Assembly: GCA_023053575.1 (NCBI GenBank)
Contig: JAKZAP010000018.1
Coordinates: forward strand, 13,172,202-13,236,201
DNA: 64,000 nt
Source of the DNA: Branchinecta lynchi
Lineage: Eukaryota; Arthropoda; Branchiopoda; Anostraca; Branchinectidae
Direction: 5' to 3'
Both the position numbers and the translations under genes were made by a program. This document shows, piece by piece, positions 34,001 to 42,808 of this stretch. The notes beneath the pieces are model-generated. The model had not been told where the DNA came from, ran no database searches, and saw nothing but the letters and a program-made list of their open reading frames with translations. The stretch's first letter is position 1. Each line of letters begins with the position of its first letter.

Positions 34001-37000
34001 AAAAAAGAGAAAAAAATCAGCAAAGAAGACTGGAATGTGTCTGTGAACTTCGACGGGCCATCGGCCACAAGTTGTCGCCCTATTCCAGTGCGACAAGACC
34101 AAGCAGAAACGATAAAAAGGACTAAAACATGCAAAACTGTGGCAGGGCTACGAGCAGAAATGCTGTCAATGTGGAATGGAGTCATTGCAGCGTAGCCTAC
34201 CACAAAACACGGAAGCGGCAGTATTGGAAGGGGCCGTTTGTGGTCCCTCGTAGGCGCGATTTAAAACGCGTAAGGGAAGAAAAGTTGCGCCAGTCAAGGG
34301 GCAAGAAATGAGAAATGCTTGACAGGGCACAAGAAAAGCGGAAATGCAAACGAAGAAAAAGGGGACATGTAAATATGCGATCCCGGGATATATCAGGGGA
34401 TTGGCCATCCCCTGCAACGACCTAACCACCGATAAACCTCGAGTGAGCTCGGTCAGTGTTGGTCCCCTTAACCGAAACTGTACGGTATCGAAAAATTAGA
34501 CCTTTATTTTGTTTGAAGAATTTATTGAAGAAAAGAAGTGCTATTCAGTGAAGCACTGAATAACTCAATAAATAAGTTGTGATTCTCTAGAGAATATTAC
34601 CCTTTTTGAGCGGTTATAATATGTGAGAAAAGACACCGAATCCATACAGACATACAGATAATAAAGCCAAATGCTCCCTCAAGAATCCTCCCCAAGTACC
34701 TTTGCCCTGAAAGTAAAGTTTGCTCTCTCCGTCGAAAAGGGAAGGCCACGGGTCCCAAGTACAAATTGTGCCATGGAAATGGCTATTGGAGTAGACCCTC
34801 TCCCCATAGAAATTGTGGACCCAGGGATAATGACCCCAATACTGACGAGTATAGGGCTGGGCAAATTTGTTAATTATCGACATAAATGTCATAGTAAGCG
34901 CGGATATCCGCTGCATAGGCTCGCTATTTCATAGTTGAAGAAATTGTCATCGGTTCAGGCACCGAAAGCGAGGCCAAAAGGATACGCCACCCGCAGGGTT
35001 GTGCATACCATACGAGAGTTGTGGCAAATGAGCTCTGGGCAAATGCCCAGTATAAAGCTAGTGGGGCACAACGAGAAATGGACTTCCTGGAATACGGAAG
35101 AAACGCGGCTAACTCTGAATCGAAGGATTAGAGGCATCCACCGCAAATGTAATTCGAAGAAGAATTAGTGAATGCCTGTAGAATATCCGGCAAGCATCGG
35201 GGTTCACTTGCCGGATCGTGTTAAAAAAAAAAAAAAAAAAAAAAAAATAAAGGAAAAAGAGGAAGAGAGAAAATTGCGATACGAGCCCTGAAAACATTGA
35301 CATAGAGACCAGTTAAATTTCGAGAAATTCAAAAACTGCATTTATTGCTTAGCAGTAAATTTGAGTAGCGTTGAGTAGCTGAGTAACAAAGCTCACAGTT
35401 TTAAGCTTGATCGGAAAGAAAGTTTCGATATTGAAATTACAAGCATTTAGCAACTACAGTTGCCGTCTAGAACTTATCAGTGTTGTGTAAATAGGTTTTT
35501 CATAGGTTTGGGTTTTTTTCACGTAAACAAAGTAAAAAATGCACCATTGTCCGCAGTAAGCCAACTCCATGCTCGTACATCCGTATTACTTTCCAAAAGA
35601 AACATGGTACTGCCGAAAAAATGTTTCAGGTGGTCATTTACTACACCGGCGACGAGCTACAAATCCCGTATCCGAACGTCGCAACACCAAGGGGAAACCA
35701 CGATAACATCTTCGGAGGACTGTGAGCCAAACACGGGCTCTCGACAACAACACAGCAGAAGCTCAGGAAAGGAGGAACTTCGAGATACGACAGCGACCCC
35801 GCAAATCGGCAATGAAACAACAGAGAACTTTCTGTCACATTTTTCCCACCATACGGGGAAACGACGAAGCCGACATCAAATTGCGTGCGGTCCATGAACC
35901 ATCTATGAACTATCCAAGCCTGTCGTTGAAGTTCCAACATGAACATCTCCTGAATGTGAGCTGGTTGCTACAAACAACAACAGCAACAACATCTGTGACA
36001 ATTCAAGACTGTGTCCTCGAAGATCGAAAGCAAGTGAGTTAAAATGAAAGTGAGTTAGGTCGTGGTAGGCGGTTGCGATGTGAAGATGCGAGACGCGTAG
36101 TGAGTTAGTTGGACTTAAAGCACAACTGAACTGTTCCAGTTTATGAACAAATGAAGAACATTTGAGCTAAAGGTGAACCCAAGAAGCATCAATCTTTTTT
36201 TTTTGACTTACGGAAAGCGAACTATCTCCCCGCAGGACTAAGAACTGCAAGGTGGATGGGGAAGTTATAGGAGTGAGAATGACCATCAAAACCTTAAAGA
36301 CTTGCTGTGGAAGAAAAATGGTGGTTAACCTGGATAGACAGAAACCACTCCAGCGGACTGAGCGCGGCTAGGTAGCTAAGAAAGGAAGAAACTGTGAGTC
36401 ATAGTTTAAATTTTTTTTTTAGAATAGGGTGTACAATTTTAGGCGAGAGTCGAGCACTCCTACGGAGGACTTGACAATCCATCCGCCTGGACTCGTTGTC
36501 CTTTTATGTATGTATTCGGGATTAGGTTAAGCTAGGTTGCGTTAGTGTTAGGACCCATATAATCTCAAACACTTTAAAGATATACATACTTATATTTCCC
36601 ATAATAACAGCATATTATTCAAAGCATATTTTTGCTTTCTTGCTTTTCATCTATCTAAGCATATTTTTGCTTTCAGCACTTCCTGTATTTATTCAGATAT
36701 ACCCATAATAATACCATGTTATTCAAAGCAGAATATGTATAGTAGATTGGTATTTCCCCTTCAGCTTCGTGGGATAAGTTAGTTTAGTACTTTAGACCGG
36801 GAGGTCTAATTCGTTAAAGGTTAGAGGACTGTTGTGTCGGTCTCTATGTCAAGTGCTTAACTAACTATATGTACATACCGAAGTGAACATAATCCTTTGG
36901 TACTTCGTAGAATCCAACTGCACAAATGAAGACTCAGAACTAAACAACATCCTGTTAAACTGAAGTCCACGTCAGTTGGATATTGCTAAATTCCATACTA

Positions 37001-40000
37001 CGTCGACATCAGATAGTTTCCGGTCAGGAAGCTAAATTGTATGCTACGTCAGGACCTTCACTTGTGCAGTTAGGAGTATATAAGCTCTTTCCAGTCTTAG
37101 CGCTGGGTCTTTCGTCTTTCGTGATTCGTCTTTCATATTTTGTAAGTCACACATGACTTAGTCTATTATCGTTATCGATCGTGATATTATTTACCCGGAT
37201 TGGGATTGCCTTTATAAAGAGTAAGTCAGAAATAAAACCACTATATGTTAACGTAAACCTTGTCTACTATCGCCCTTACTTACCCGCCGCCTTACACGCT
37301 ACGGACGCTACCTCAAACTGTTTCTACTACCACCCGTAGTTACCCTACGCTCCATCCAGTTACAACAATAGGTCAACATAACTGCAAAAGTCAGTGACTG
37401 TGGTCTGTTATTGGTCCAAAGTTACGTTTCAAAATTCCATCTCGACTATATTTAGTTTTCAGCGTCCTTCCTTCCAAATTTCGACTGTAAAACGGTCTTA
37501 TTGCCGCTTTTATTTCTACCAGCTGTTCTCCGTTCCCAGTCTCTCTCTCTGTATTATTCTTCCTCCACTGACTACAGCTTATTTCAGTTTAAGACGTTTA
37601 ACTCTCGATTGTACTTTCCCCGACCCATAGATTCATCTATGGGCCATAGATGAATTTGTTTTTAGCACTAGGCAACCTGAGAACTCGACCATAGTATTCA
37701 CATAATTTTTTGTTTGCGCGAACCTTTGAGGGAACCAAAACAAATGCTACATCACGCTCCAGGAGGACTGTAAACACCAACCTGGACCCGTAAAAACACC
37801 ACCCTAAAAACAGTTGCACCAAAGTTTTATATTTTACCTCATAATCTTTCACTGAACTAGTGGTCGCGCTAGTTGGTTCAGCCTCTGCTTCAAGCTCTCC
37901 AATCTCAGCCTAAAAGAAATGAATCATACAATAGCTGCGTTTTTGCAGATACCATGGTATCTGATACCATAGTCTAAACTCGGTTTTGCGGTTACCGTGG
38001 TATTTGATACCACGGTCAAAAGTCATTTTTGTCTCGAGTCGTTTTTGCTGTTACCGTGGTAACTGCAAAGTAACTGCGTGGTAACTGGTGTTACCGTGGT
38101 GATATTGTGGTAAAAAGTTGTGTTTGCAGACATCGTGGTATCTGATATTCAGATACCTCGGTCCGCCCGTGGTAACTGATCGTTATATCTGAAAAAGTCA
38201 TCTCACTTTCATCATCACCAACAATAGAGCCCAGGATTTTTTTAAAGTGGTGGAAAAGAAGTTTGGCACTTAGTGATGTGACTGGATATCAGTTTTTCTT
38301 TTCGAAAATAGCAATTTCGGTAATTGTCGTTTTTGCAGAGCAACTGTAGTATCAGATACCACGGTAACTGCAAAAACTACTAATTGCATATCCAGTTTAC
38401 CGTGGTAACAGATATCTGCAAAAAGGCAAGTAATGATTTGCAATGGGACGTGGACTTAAACAAAGATGAAAAAATAAAAACGACAATTCAGCATTATGTC
38501 AGCTCAGAACGAAGAATAATCTGACATATTGATACGCTTACCAGGCTTAGACGACTAACAAATAAAAGCCATTATAAACTTCTCTATACATGTCTGCTCT
38601 CTAAGGTATCCTTAAAAGGGTGCCTCTTGCTTTCCACTGTTTTAACACCTCCACTGACTACATACGCGATGTATCAACCTCTGAAGCCGAGATTTTCTTT
38701 GGTTGCCAGCCAATAACTTTTTTTGTCGCGGTGATCCTCCACCGATCGACCTCCATGATATTTCATCTTAGATTTCGTAACTTCGCTGTGATTTCGCAGC
38801 ACTTAACTACGGAGCGCATTTGTTTCGAATTATTAGCGAGAAAAAACGAGTCTTTTGGCGCAAAGCCGGGCCAGGGTTAATAAGCGCTAACATGAGAGCC
38901 TAGCTTCACTAGGAAAGTATGAATATTTCTCAAAAACAGAATTTCCAAATAATTCTCTTGTGAAAAATCTATTTCTACTAAGACCTTTGCTTTAAGGTGG
39001 TAGAAAACAAGATCCTGTTTCATGTAGTGGGTTGACACAACTCCTTTTCATCCACTGCCCTCTACAAGATTAGATTTTTACAATTTGTGGTATGCTTCCT
39101 TTTGATTTACGTTGACATTCCGCAATGATCACCAGAGAGTTTGCGGACCCAAGATTAAATCTTACGCCGACAAAGGGAGGTATGGAGAGAAGAGACGGTT
39201 TGGGTGATTCTTTATTGATAAAATTATGTTTGGTAAGAATCCAGACAATGTAAAATCAGACTTTAAACAGGAAAATTAGCACTGAGATAAAATAAATCTA
39301 GGCTTCTGTAATAAAAGACAGATTTACCTTGAATTTGGCATACTCCTCATCAAACTCCTCTGCCACATTATCTTCATCAGCCTTCTGACTCTGGCCAGAA
39401 GAAAGTGCTGAGATGCTGTGTTCGGTCAAGAGTATCAGGTCTCTTATATCACCTGCTAGTTTATGAAGGTCATCTAGGGCACTGCCAGTTGTTGACTGAA
39501 TGATTGTCTCTATCTGCTGTAGCTGAAAAAATTTAGAATTGATTTGTAGCTTTCTATTCTCCCATGCTTTGCTATCTGCAAAAAATGCTTTCTGCTATTT
39601 TCTGTAACAGGACGAACATGGGTCTGTCTAATGCCTATGAATAAAATAAATCTATGAATTTATAGTCAGCTTCAGCTTAACAAACTTCAAGGTTAAGGGC
39701 CAATAGAAATCAAAGATGATTAGTCAGATTGTTTCTCATTTCTCTAGACAGCGGGGCTAATACTTGGTAGGCAGGGTTCCGTTTTTGCCGGCTAAAATTG
39801 ATTTTTACCATACCGGCGGTTTTAATCGGCTTTCATTAATAAAAACTGATTTTTGCCGGCTAAAATTTGGCTATAAACAAATCGCAGTGATCTTTTCTAC
39901 GTATCAATCTTTACTATTGTTTCTTCGTTATGTCCGACTATTTTTCAACAAGGGTTGATTCCTGGACTAGTTAGCTCGCCTACTCTAGTCCAGAAAATCG

Positions 40001-42318
40001 GTTTTGGATCAGTCACTGGGATCAGTTAATTAAGCTTGTTTGAGTTCTTCTAGTTGTGTTTAATACCTGAAAGAAGTATGACAGTCTTAGAATAGCGGAG
40101 TGCTACCAAAATCACATAGTAGTAAATCACCTTTTATCCGGTACTGACCGGCTGGTTTTTTAGCCACCCAGGAACCCTGTTGGTAGGCCATACTTTACTA
40201 GTCTGTTCTACTAGAGATATGCTGACTGCAAGAGGTTACATACCAAATTAGCTAAGAACCCTCAGGTCATGATGCCTCAAATATAAACTGAATTAATGGT
40301 TATAAGAAATATTTGCCTCATTAACTTGGAAGAGAAAAGGCTCTTGGCATCAGCCATTTGTCCTATCACATTCAAAATAATTCCATACATCTTGGCATGT
40401 CAACAATCATGAGACATCAACGATTTCAAGTGAATATAAAAATATTGCAAATGGTAGACAAAATTTGGATTCCAAATAACGTGGCGAGACAAACTAGTTC
40501 TAGTGATGTTACAAAATGACAAGAGCAGACAAAATTTGTGCTGAACCTCCATACCAAATTTCCTGTAACCCAACATGTTTCGGGTACTAATAGTCTTATA
40601 TGTCGACGTTGGAATCAGTTAGTCGGCACACGCCATGAGTAAGATTCTTAATGAATAAATGATTTGAATTTGAAATTTGAACCCATATAACACTATCTTC
40701 TGCTCTGAGAACTTTCTTCCTGTTCAAGACCCTGGATGCTTAGGCAGTAGATAGTCAGTAGTTTCCTGTTGTGTCTCAAACCATACCAACAAGACAAGAA
40801 ATCTAAAAACTAGGGTAGCCACTCAATAAATCATGTCAAAATTGTGGGCCTGTACTGAATTATGATTTTCCTAGCCTTTAGCTTTGGTTTAAGGTCAATG
40901 TTAGGTTACCTCTCTACCTTGCTCCTAAGTATTCTAATCCTTCTTTGAAAACACTAATATCTTTCAGAGAATGCATCCATGACCCTGCAATAAAGCATAC
41001 CTGTCAAATTTATTTTGGCAGAGGAATTGCCAGAACTTTGGATGTTCGTCTTGCACCGTGAAATGGGGCCCCCATTTGAACTCAAGAAATCTGATGATAT
41101 TAAATGTTAGTTCTTTGCAAAAGTTCTGGCAGAAAGCGGATAATAAGAGAAGATATGTATAAGGTCTTCAAGTGCTAATAACGGTTAATGTAACAGTATT
41201 ATCCGCTGCTGCTTCTTAATCCTTGGAAACAATAAATTTGTCAAGGTAACCTCAGTTATTTTTTTTAGACCTGTTTCTTCTTGAAGGCTAATCTTAGGGT
41301 ACCAAATCACAAAAAAAAGTCAAGCTTGAGTCAAGTAGGCTACACACTGCCAGGTTGAGCTCACTTACTTTGCTTGCAATTGGTAGATAACCAAAGTTTG
41401 CCAACGCCCCCAACAAGTAACGACCACCTGTACAGCCAGTTACAATCGAACACAATCAGCAACTAGTTGATTACTACTGATTCTCTTGTTTTGAAAGGCA
41501 GTACAGGACCTGACCTCATTTTTACACTTCCTTAATTTTTCCTGCAAAAATTTTAAAATGATATGTACATGCTTTCCTGACAGTCAAGAGGCAGAATATG
41601 TTTTTTTTTTTTTAACAGTCATGCTTCCTAACAATTTGAAATTCAGTCCCTTTTCTTAGTTTTAAATCTGCTTTGAAAAGGGATTTTCTGGCTACGGACG
41701 TTGCTAACTCTACCTTTTCCATTTTTCATCATTTTGTCGTCAATCAAGGTAAGTTTAGAATGAAGGGATCTTGTTTGAAAAGAAAAATATGTTTAACTAG
41801 AAATATTGAAGCAATATTTATTTATCCAAAACATAAACCATTCAATCAGCTTCAATCTAGTATGTTTGTCATATTTGTTGGTTCCTTTTTAAGCCAGATA
41901 GATTATTCCGAAAGCAAATACTTCTCTAGAGATTTTAAATTTTTTCTTAGGTTGGATACCAGTCAACCACAAACCCCTGATTTTTGGATACCCTATGCCT
42001 AACACTGGATACCCTATGGATTGCCTTAACCTATCTTACTACAGACAACTACAGATGAACTCTAATTGGTTGATTTCTGAGCTTCACTCAAATCATCAAT
42101 ATTGTATTGGGTCCCAGCATCCAGCATTTGGCATGCTGTATCCAGCATTAGGCTTAGGGGTATAGGTTGCTATAGGTTAGGTTCCTTTTTAAGCCAGATG
42201 GATTATTCCGAAAGCAAATAAGACCATCAACCTATGATGGTACAGTATCAGTATTCTAATGGTGACTAACCTGAGTGTGGTACTCGTTGAGTGATAACTC
42301 CAGTTCCGTCACATCCAT
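16705..42318 (-). CDS. ZGPAT: ZGPAT: zinc finger CCCH and G-patch protein, ten coding exons
   Basis: Coding exons in transcript order are 42318-42271, 39522-39328, 37909-37838, 31669-31532, 30314-30172, 24844-24666, 21965-21789, 19083-18963, 17876-17688 and 17012-16705, with GT/AG borders throughout. They total 1570 nt, one base more than 523 codons; the extra base is in exon 7. The order is an N-terminal helix (MDVTELELSLNEYHTQ), an acidic stretch, a YHNA-containing segment, a CCCH finger, a Tudor-like domain, an S/D-rich linker, a G-patch and a C-terminal coiled coil. This is the full order of vertebrate ZGPAT, about 531 residues in human. That protein is a nuclear transcriptional repressor that binds DNA through the CCCH finger and also has a splicing link through the G-patch. 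Introns reach 6.2 kb and are filled with transposons. The identification is firm; function here is inferred by orthology. Confidence 0.95.
17688..17876 (-). CDS. ZGPAT: ZGPAT exon 9
   Basis: It continues SL|DRCMELREKSGG and carries a basic stretch and LFDVLNSRLGHVER, matching the VFDFLNEKL motif of ZGPAT. The donor AGAA/GTAAGT ends the exon in phase 1, although the frame stays open to 17644 if unspliced. Confidence 0.92.
18176..18478 (-). mobile_element. LINE 3' fragment, same family as 28193-29722
   Basis: The block TACTTGCATCTTGAACTTGA ... GGCATAATTTTGAAAGATGG on the plus strand parallels 28215-28300 (CACTTGCATCTTGGATTTTG). Both represent the end of the reverse-transcriptase ORF and its 3' region. 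The frame is degraded here. It lies in ZGPAT intron 8. Confidence 0.65.
18866..18889. repeat. (TC)n microsatellite
   Basis: A TCTCTCTC run of about 24 bp lies in ZGPAT intron 8. Confidence 0.9.
18963..19083 (-). CDS. ZGPAT: ZGPAT exon 8 (G-patch)
   Basis: It encodes a complete G-patch: GFGSKMMTKLGYVMGTGLGK followed by QGEGRIDPVDAVVLPPGRSL. The Gly pattern and EGR-P--AVVLP-G+SL match vertebrate ZGPAT closely. Acceptor TTTAAAG, donor TTG/GTGAGT, phase 1 at the end. Confidence 0.96.
19479..20805. mobile_element. Mutator-like foldback element with 9-bp target duplication
   Basis: AAAATGGAA at 19479-19487 and 20797-20805 flank a 1309-bp near-perfect palindrome. The left end GGCACTGTCTAGGGAACCGG is inverted at the right end CCGGTTCCCTAGACAGTGCC. 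The arms are about 640 bp each and meet near 20140 with almost no spacer. Each arm is built from repeated modules that open with CTCACGGAA and close with TTCCGGTAG; several modules can form their own hairpin (for example GGAACCCAGC / GCTGGGGTTCC). A 9-bp duplication with long inverted repeats is the Mutator-superfamily signature. There is no ORF. It sits in ZGPAT intron 7. Confidence 0.9.
21032..21340 (-). pseudogene. Degenerate FLYWCH-type zinc-finger ORF (transposon remnant)
   Basis: A 102-codon frame reads HKGYVYVEKK, then FESVKRRQN, EFKAKVKV and VVAEVNEHTHSPE. This is the FLYWCH layout (GY-Y---K, WEC--RR, C-A-V, H-H-P). The Trp and both Cys expected in WEC and -CKA are replaced, so zinc binding is lost. 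The tail is Pro-rich from a G/C run. FLYWCH domains are common in Mutator-like transposons, and this lies 230 bp from a Mutator-like foldback. A host FLYWCH exon is less likely because no splice partners are seen. Confidence 0.55.
21789..21965 (-). CDS. ZGPAT: ZGPAT exon 7, with apparent 1-nt frameshift
   Basis: The exon begins in the frame SDDGDSSSDDELSEAADVS, fixed by exon 6, and runs to GSFSALG. The G-patch exon needs the other frame, which gives LGEWEKYTK at the exon end. The exon is 177 nt; 2 + 3n would need 176. The switch must occur at or near the GGG run at 21811-21813. The upstream frame otherwise meets TAA at the exon end. This is either an assembly or base-call error, or a disabling allele. 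Confidence 0.88.
21966..23593. other. ZGPAT intron 6, left part, nothing recognised
   Basis: Scattered short frames such as 22041-22400 lack domains and splice partners. No repeat of note was recognised. Confidence 0.4.
23594..23767 (-). mobile_element. tRNA-derived SINE, copy 2 (tRNA-Thr-like)
   Basis: On the minus strand it has A box TAGCTCAGTGG, an anticodon arm CTGC-CTTGTAA-GCAG (anticodon TGT, Thr) and B box GGTTCAAATCC. The same non-tRNA block as copy 1 (GGCCGGCTTCTACCAGACTA) precedes it. The acceptor stem does not pair, so it is not a functional tRNA gene. Confidence 0.8.
23960..24130. repeat. CGGCCCTTCGTGGCAAGGGT block with (AATC)n tail
   Basis: The block is a variant of those near 12722, 14114 and (inverted) 32209. 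It is followed by the block GACGAGGATTC and (AATC)n, as at the end of a retroposed element. The small inverted repeat CCCTTCGTGGCAAGGG is typical of non-LTR or Penelope-type 3' regions, but no ORF is attached. Confidence 0.4.
24666..24844 (-). CDS. ZGPAT: ZGPAT exon 6 (Tudor-like domain)
   Basis: It contains ILCRYAADDLWYRATIQSV and VVVRYEEYPN...VWPL, an SH3-like Tudor fold pattern at the expected place after the CCCH finger. It starts after CTTTTCCAG, completing a split Glu codon, and ends in phase 1 at TTAG/GTAAG. Confidence 0.93.
24993..25070. repeat. (GA)n followed by (GACA)n microsatellite
   Basis: An uninterrupted GA tract of about 50 bp runs into GACAGACAGACAGACAGG. It lies in ZGPAT intron 5. 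Confidence 0.95.
25727..25797 (-). repeat. tRNA-Asp-like sequence inside family Y
   Basis: On the minus strand it has A box TAGCTCGGTGG, an anticodon region GGACTGTCAACC (GTC, Asp) and B box GTTCGATCCC. The acceptor ends do not pair. A degraded copy lies at 26020-26062. It is a tRNA-derived segment carried by the repeat, not a functional tRNA. Confidence 0.65.
27826..27850. repeat. (TTA)n microsatellite
   Basis: A run of TTATTATTATTATTATTATT lies within family Y. Confidence 0.95.
28193..29722 (-). pseudogene. Broken non-LTR retrotransposon, reverse transcriptase region
   Basis: The main frame 29471-28635 (278 codons) has GLSADFFK, SYRPITVSCTISKILE, the catalytic SIDIAGAFDN, RTGVRQGEVLSP and YADDLLLVS. 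These are the core reverse-transcriptase motifs of LINEs, with both active-site Asp pairs present. The upstream part (29722-29468) and the downstream thumb and C-terminus (28607-28323, then 28320-28193) are in other frames, so at least two frameshifts break the ORF. No endonuclease is seen upstream. The 3' end abuts family Y. The element lies in ZGPAT intron 5, in the same orientation as the gene. Confidence 0.85.
29725..30130. mobile_element. Imperfect inverted-repeat MITE, CGCA/TGCG-rich
   Basis: The left ACGCATCACATGCGAG...AATCCGCTTTC is matched in inverse by GAAAGCGGCTTAATG... CGCATGCGTATAGACGC at right. Many ACGCA/TGCGT repeats occur inside. The target duplication was not resolved. It ends about 40 bp before ZGPAT exon 5. 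Confidence 0.5.
30172..30314 (-). CDS. ZGPAT: ZGPAT exon 5 (CCCH zinc finger)
   Basis: It encodes CKYFLENKCHYEADECRFSH, a CCCH finger followed by SQVVSLKDLRDYE, which in vertebrate ZGPAT is GQVVSLDELRPF. All four zinc ligands are present. It ends in phase 2 at GA/GTAAGT. Confidence 0.95.
30460..30591. mobile_element. 132-bp MITE with 35-bp inverted ends
   Basis: TGCAGTATTTGCTACTGGGA at left is inverted at right as CCCAGTAGCAAATACTGCA, continuing through GATTAATCTTGTCT / AGACATGAGATTAT. It lies in ZGPAT intron 4. Confidence 0.75.
31231..31415. mobile_element. hAT-like MITE with 8-bp target duplication
   Basis: GCCTAGGG at 31231-31238 and 31408-31415 flank a 169-bp element. It starts CAGGCCCGTATCCAGG and ends CCTGGATACGGCCTTG. 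Subterminal G and C runs face inward. CA-starting ends plus an 8-bp duplication are the hAT pattern. It lies in ZGPAT intron 4, about 115 bp from exon 4. Confidence 0.88.
31532..31669 (-). CDS. ZGPAT: ZGPAT exon 4
   Basis: This is a 46-codon phase-0 exon containing CRAPFTHSWGTFAYHNAMIL, which matches the C-AP-SSWGTLEYHNA segment upstream of the zinc finger in ZGPAT. The donor is GAG/GTAAAC. Confidence 0.92.
32035..32295. repeat. Direct and inverted copies of an ACGGATACGTCAGC block
   Basis: A block of about 50 bp (CAAATAATGTATACAACGGA and on) occurs at about 32035 and 32105, and in inverse at 32243-32293. Between the inverted pair is CCTGACGAGGACCCTTGCCA followed by AGAAGGGCCGAAAT, a small stem-loop also seen in other repeats of this window. 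It is probably the 3' region of a retroelement. Confidence 0.5.
32616..33062 (+). repeat. 5' LTR, truncated at its 3' end
   Basis: It matches 36830-37276 nearly base for base, then diverges abruptly after CGCCCT. The primer-binding site is probably lost with the missing end. Confidence 0.85.
36830..37367 (+). repeat. 3' LTR, 538 bp
   Basis: It starts TGTTGT and ends ACAACA, an inverted pair, and is followed by the ATAG duplication. It contains GAGTATATAAGCTC (TATA box) and AGAAATAAAACC (poly-A signal). Confidence 0.88.
37838..37909 (-). CDS. ZGPAT: ZGPAT exon 3 (acidic linker)
   Basis: This is a 24-codon phase-0 exon (AEIGELEAEAEP...KDYE) after TTCTTTTAG, with donor GAG/GTAAAA. It is low-complexity linker sequence, called from its position, phase and splice sites. 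Confidence 0.8.
37930..38425. mobile_element. Palindrome-rich MITE cluster (GGTATCTGATACC modules)
   Basis: Repeated modules such as TACCATGGTATCTGATACCA and TACCGTGGTAACTGCAAA are bounded by TTTTTGCAGATACC at left and GGTAACAGATATCTGCAAAA at right. Several copies appear to be nested or arrayed. It starts about 20 bp before ZGPAT exon 3. Confidence 0.6.
39328..39522 (-). CDS. ZGPAT: ZGPAT exon 2 (N-terminal coiled-coil part)
   Basis: This is a 65-codon phase-0 exon after TTTTTCAG, ending AAG/GTAAAT. It starts LQQIETIIQ and contains IRDLILLTEHSISALSS, matching the ELIELTEASL region of vertebrate ZGPAT, then an acidic EEFDEEYAKFK. Confidence 0.92.
39764..40187. mobile_element. hAT-like MITE, 408 bp, 8-bp target duplication
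   Basis: TTGGTAGG at 39764-39771 and 40180-40187 flanks an element that starts CAGGGTTCCG and ends CAGGAACCCTG. CCGGC/GCCGG and TTTTTGCCGGCTAAAATT blocks repeat inside. It lies in ZGPAT intron 1. Confidence 0.9.
40188..41878. other. ZGPAT intron 1, no element recognised
   Basis: The DNA is A/T-rich, with an AATAAATGATTTGAATTTGA retroposon-like tail near 40655. No exon signals supported by phase were found. Confidence 0.4.
41880..42219. repeat. 40-bp direct repeats flanking a 260-bp segment
   Basis: TTCCTTTTTAAGCCAGATAG (and about 20 more bases) at 41882 recurs at 42182 with one change. The intervening DNA has GGATACCCTATG and CCAGCAT repeats. Either a segmental tandem duplication or an insertion that copied its target could give this pattern. 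It is 50 bp from ZGPAT exon 1. Confidence 0.55.
42271..42318 (-). CDS. ZGPAT: ZGPAT exon 1 (start codon)
   Basis: The exon reads MDVTELELSLNEYHTQ and ends in phase 0 at CAG/GTTAGT. It matches the start of vertebrate ZGPAT (MDEESLESAL...Y). A CACAG 13 nt upstream of the ATG may be the acceptor of a 5' UTR intron. No promoter element is recognisable upstream. Confidence 0.88.
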
Positions 42319-42808
42319 CTTACAATTTCTGTGAAACTAAATAATCTTAAGCCTTGCCATTATTTTTAATGGTTGTTGTTGTTTGGGGTTTGACGAGTTC
42401 GACCAAAAGGTCATATGCGTTCGTATCACTCGTTCTTGCAGAGCTTTATATTCACTAACTTGCTTGGGTATCACTCGAATATTTTCACTGATTTTTTTAA
42501 TGGTACGAATTTTCGGAAAGTCGCATGCATTCAGTCACTTTCAAACTTTTTGCCGACCAGCCAATTTTGGCAAGCTTGCACCACGCACCTTAAGGCGCTT
42601 TAGTAGCGTGCCGTCCGCTGGTTTCAGACCGCACCATTTGAGTCATTTGACCTTAGTTGTCTTTTAAACCAACCAATTTACCAAACTAAAAAATTGAAGT
42701 TTCGGTGAGCAGTCACCCTGTTGCAGTTGACTCCTAAATGAACCAGGTACGTTTTTCGGGAAAAATGTAGATCAGATGCTGAAAATGCACGCCTTAGGTA
42801 ATGACTTA

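Larger units (their letters stand above)
32612..37371 (+). mobile_element. Non-coding LTR retrotransposon derivative (LARD-like), 4.75 kb
   Basis: ATAG at 32612-32615 and 37368-37371 flanks the element. It starts TGTTGTGTCGG and ends CAGTTACAACA. Long direct repeats (32616-33062 and 36830-37276) match over 447 bp with about one difference. They carry TATATAAG and an AATAAA. A purine-rich AAAGGTTAGAGGA precedes the right LTR. The 3.77-kb interior has no recognisable gag or pol; its open frames lack domains. The left LTR lacks the last 91 bp of the right one. Orientation is set by the TATA and polyadenylation order. It occupies ZGPAT intron 3, antisense to the gene. Confidence 0.85.

Noticed and set aside
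35223..35247. Poly-A at 35.2 kb as a processed pseudogene tail
   Set aside because: No gene-like sequence precedes it, and it lies inside the LTR element interior.
33686..36042. Several ORFs of 85-145 codons inside the non-coding LTR element
   Set aside because: They overlap on both strands, have no recognisable gag, protease, RT or integrase motif, and compositions are low in complexity. A cysteine-bearing stretch near 34760 was considered as a zinc knuckle but lacks C-x2-C-x4-H-x4-C.
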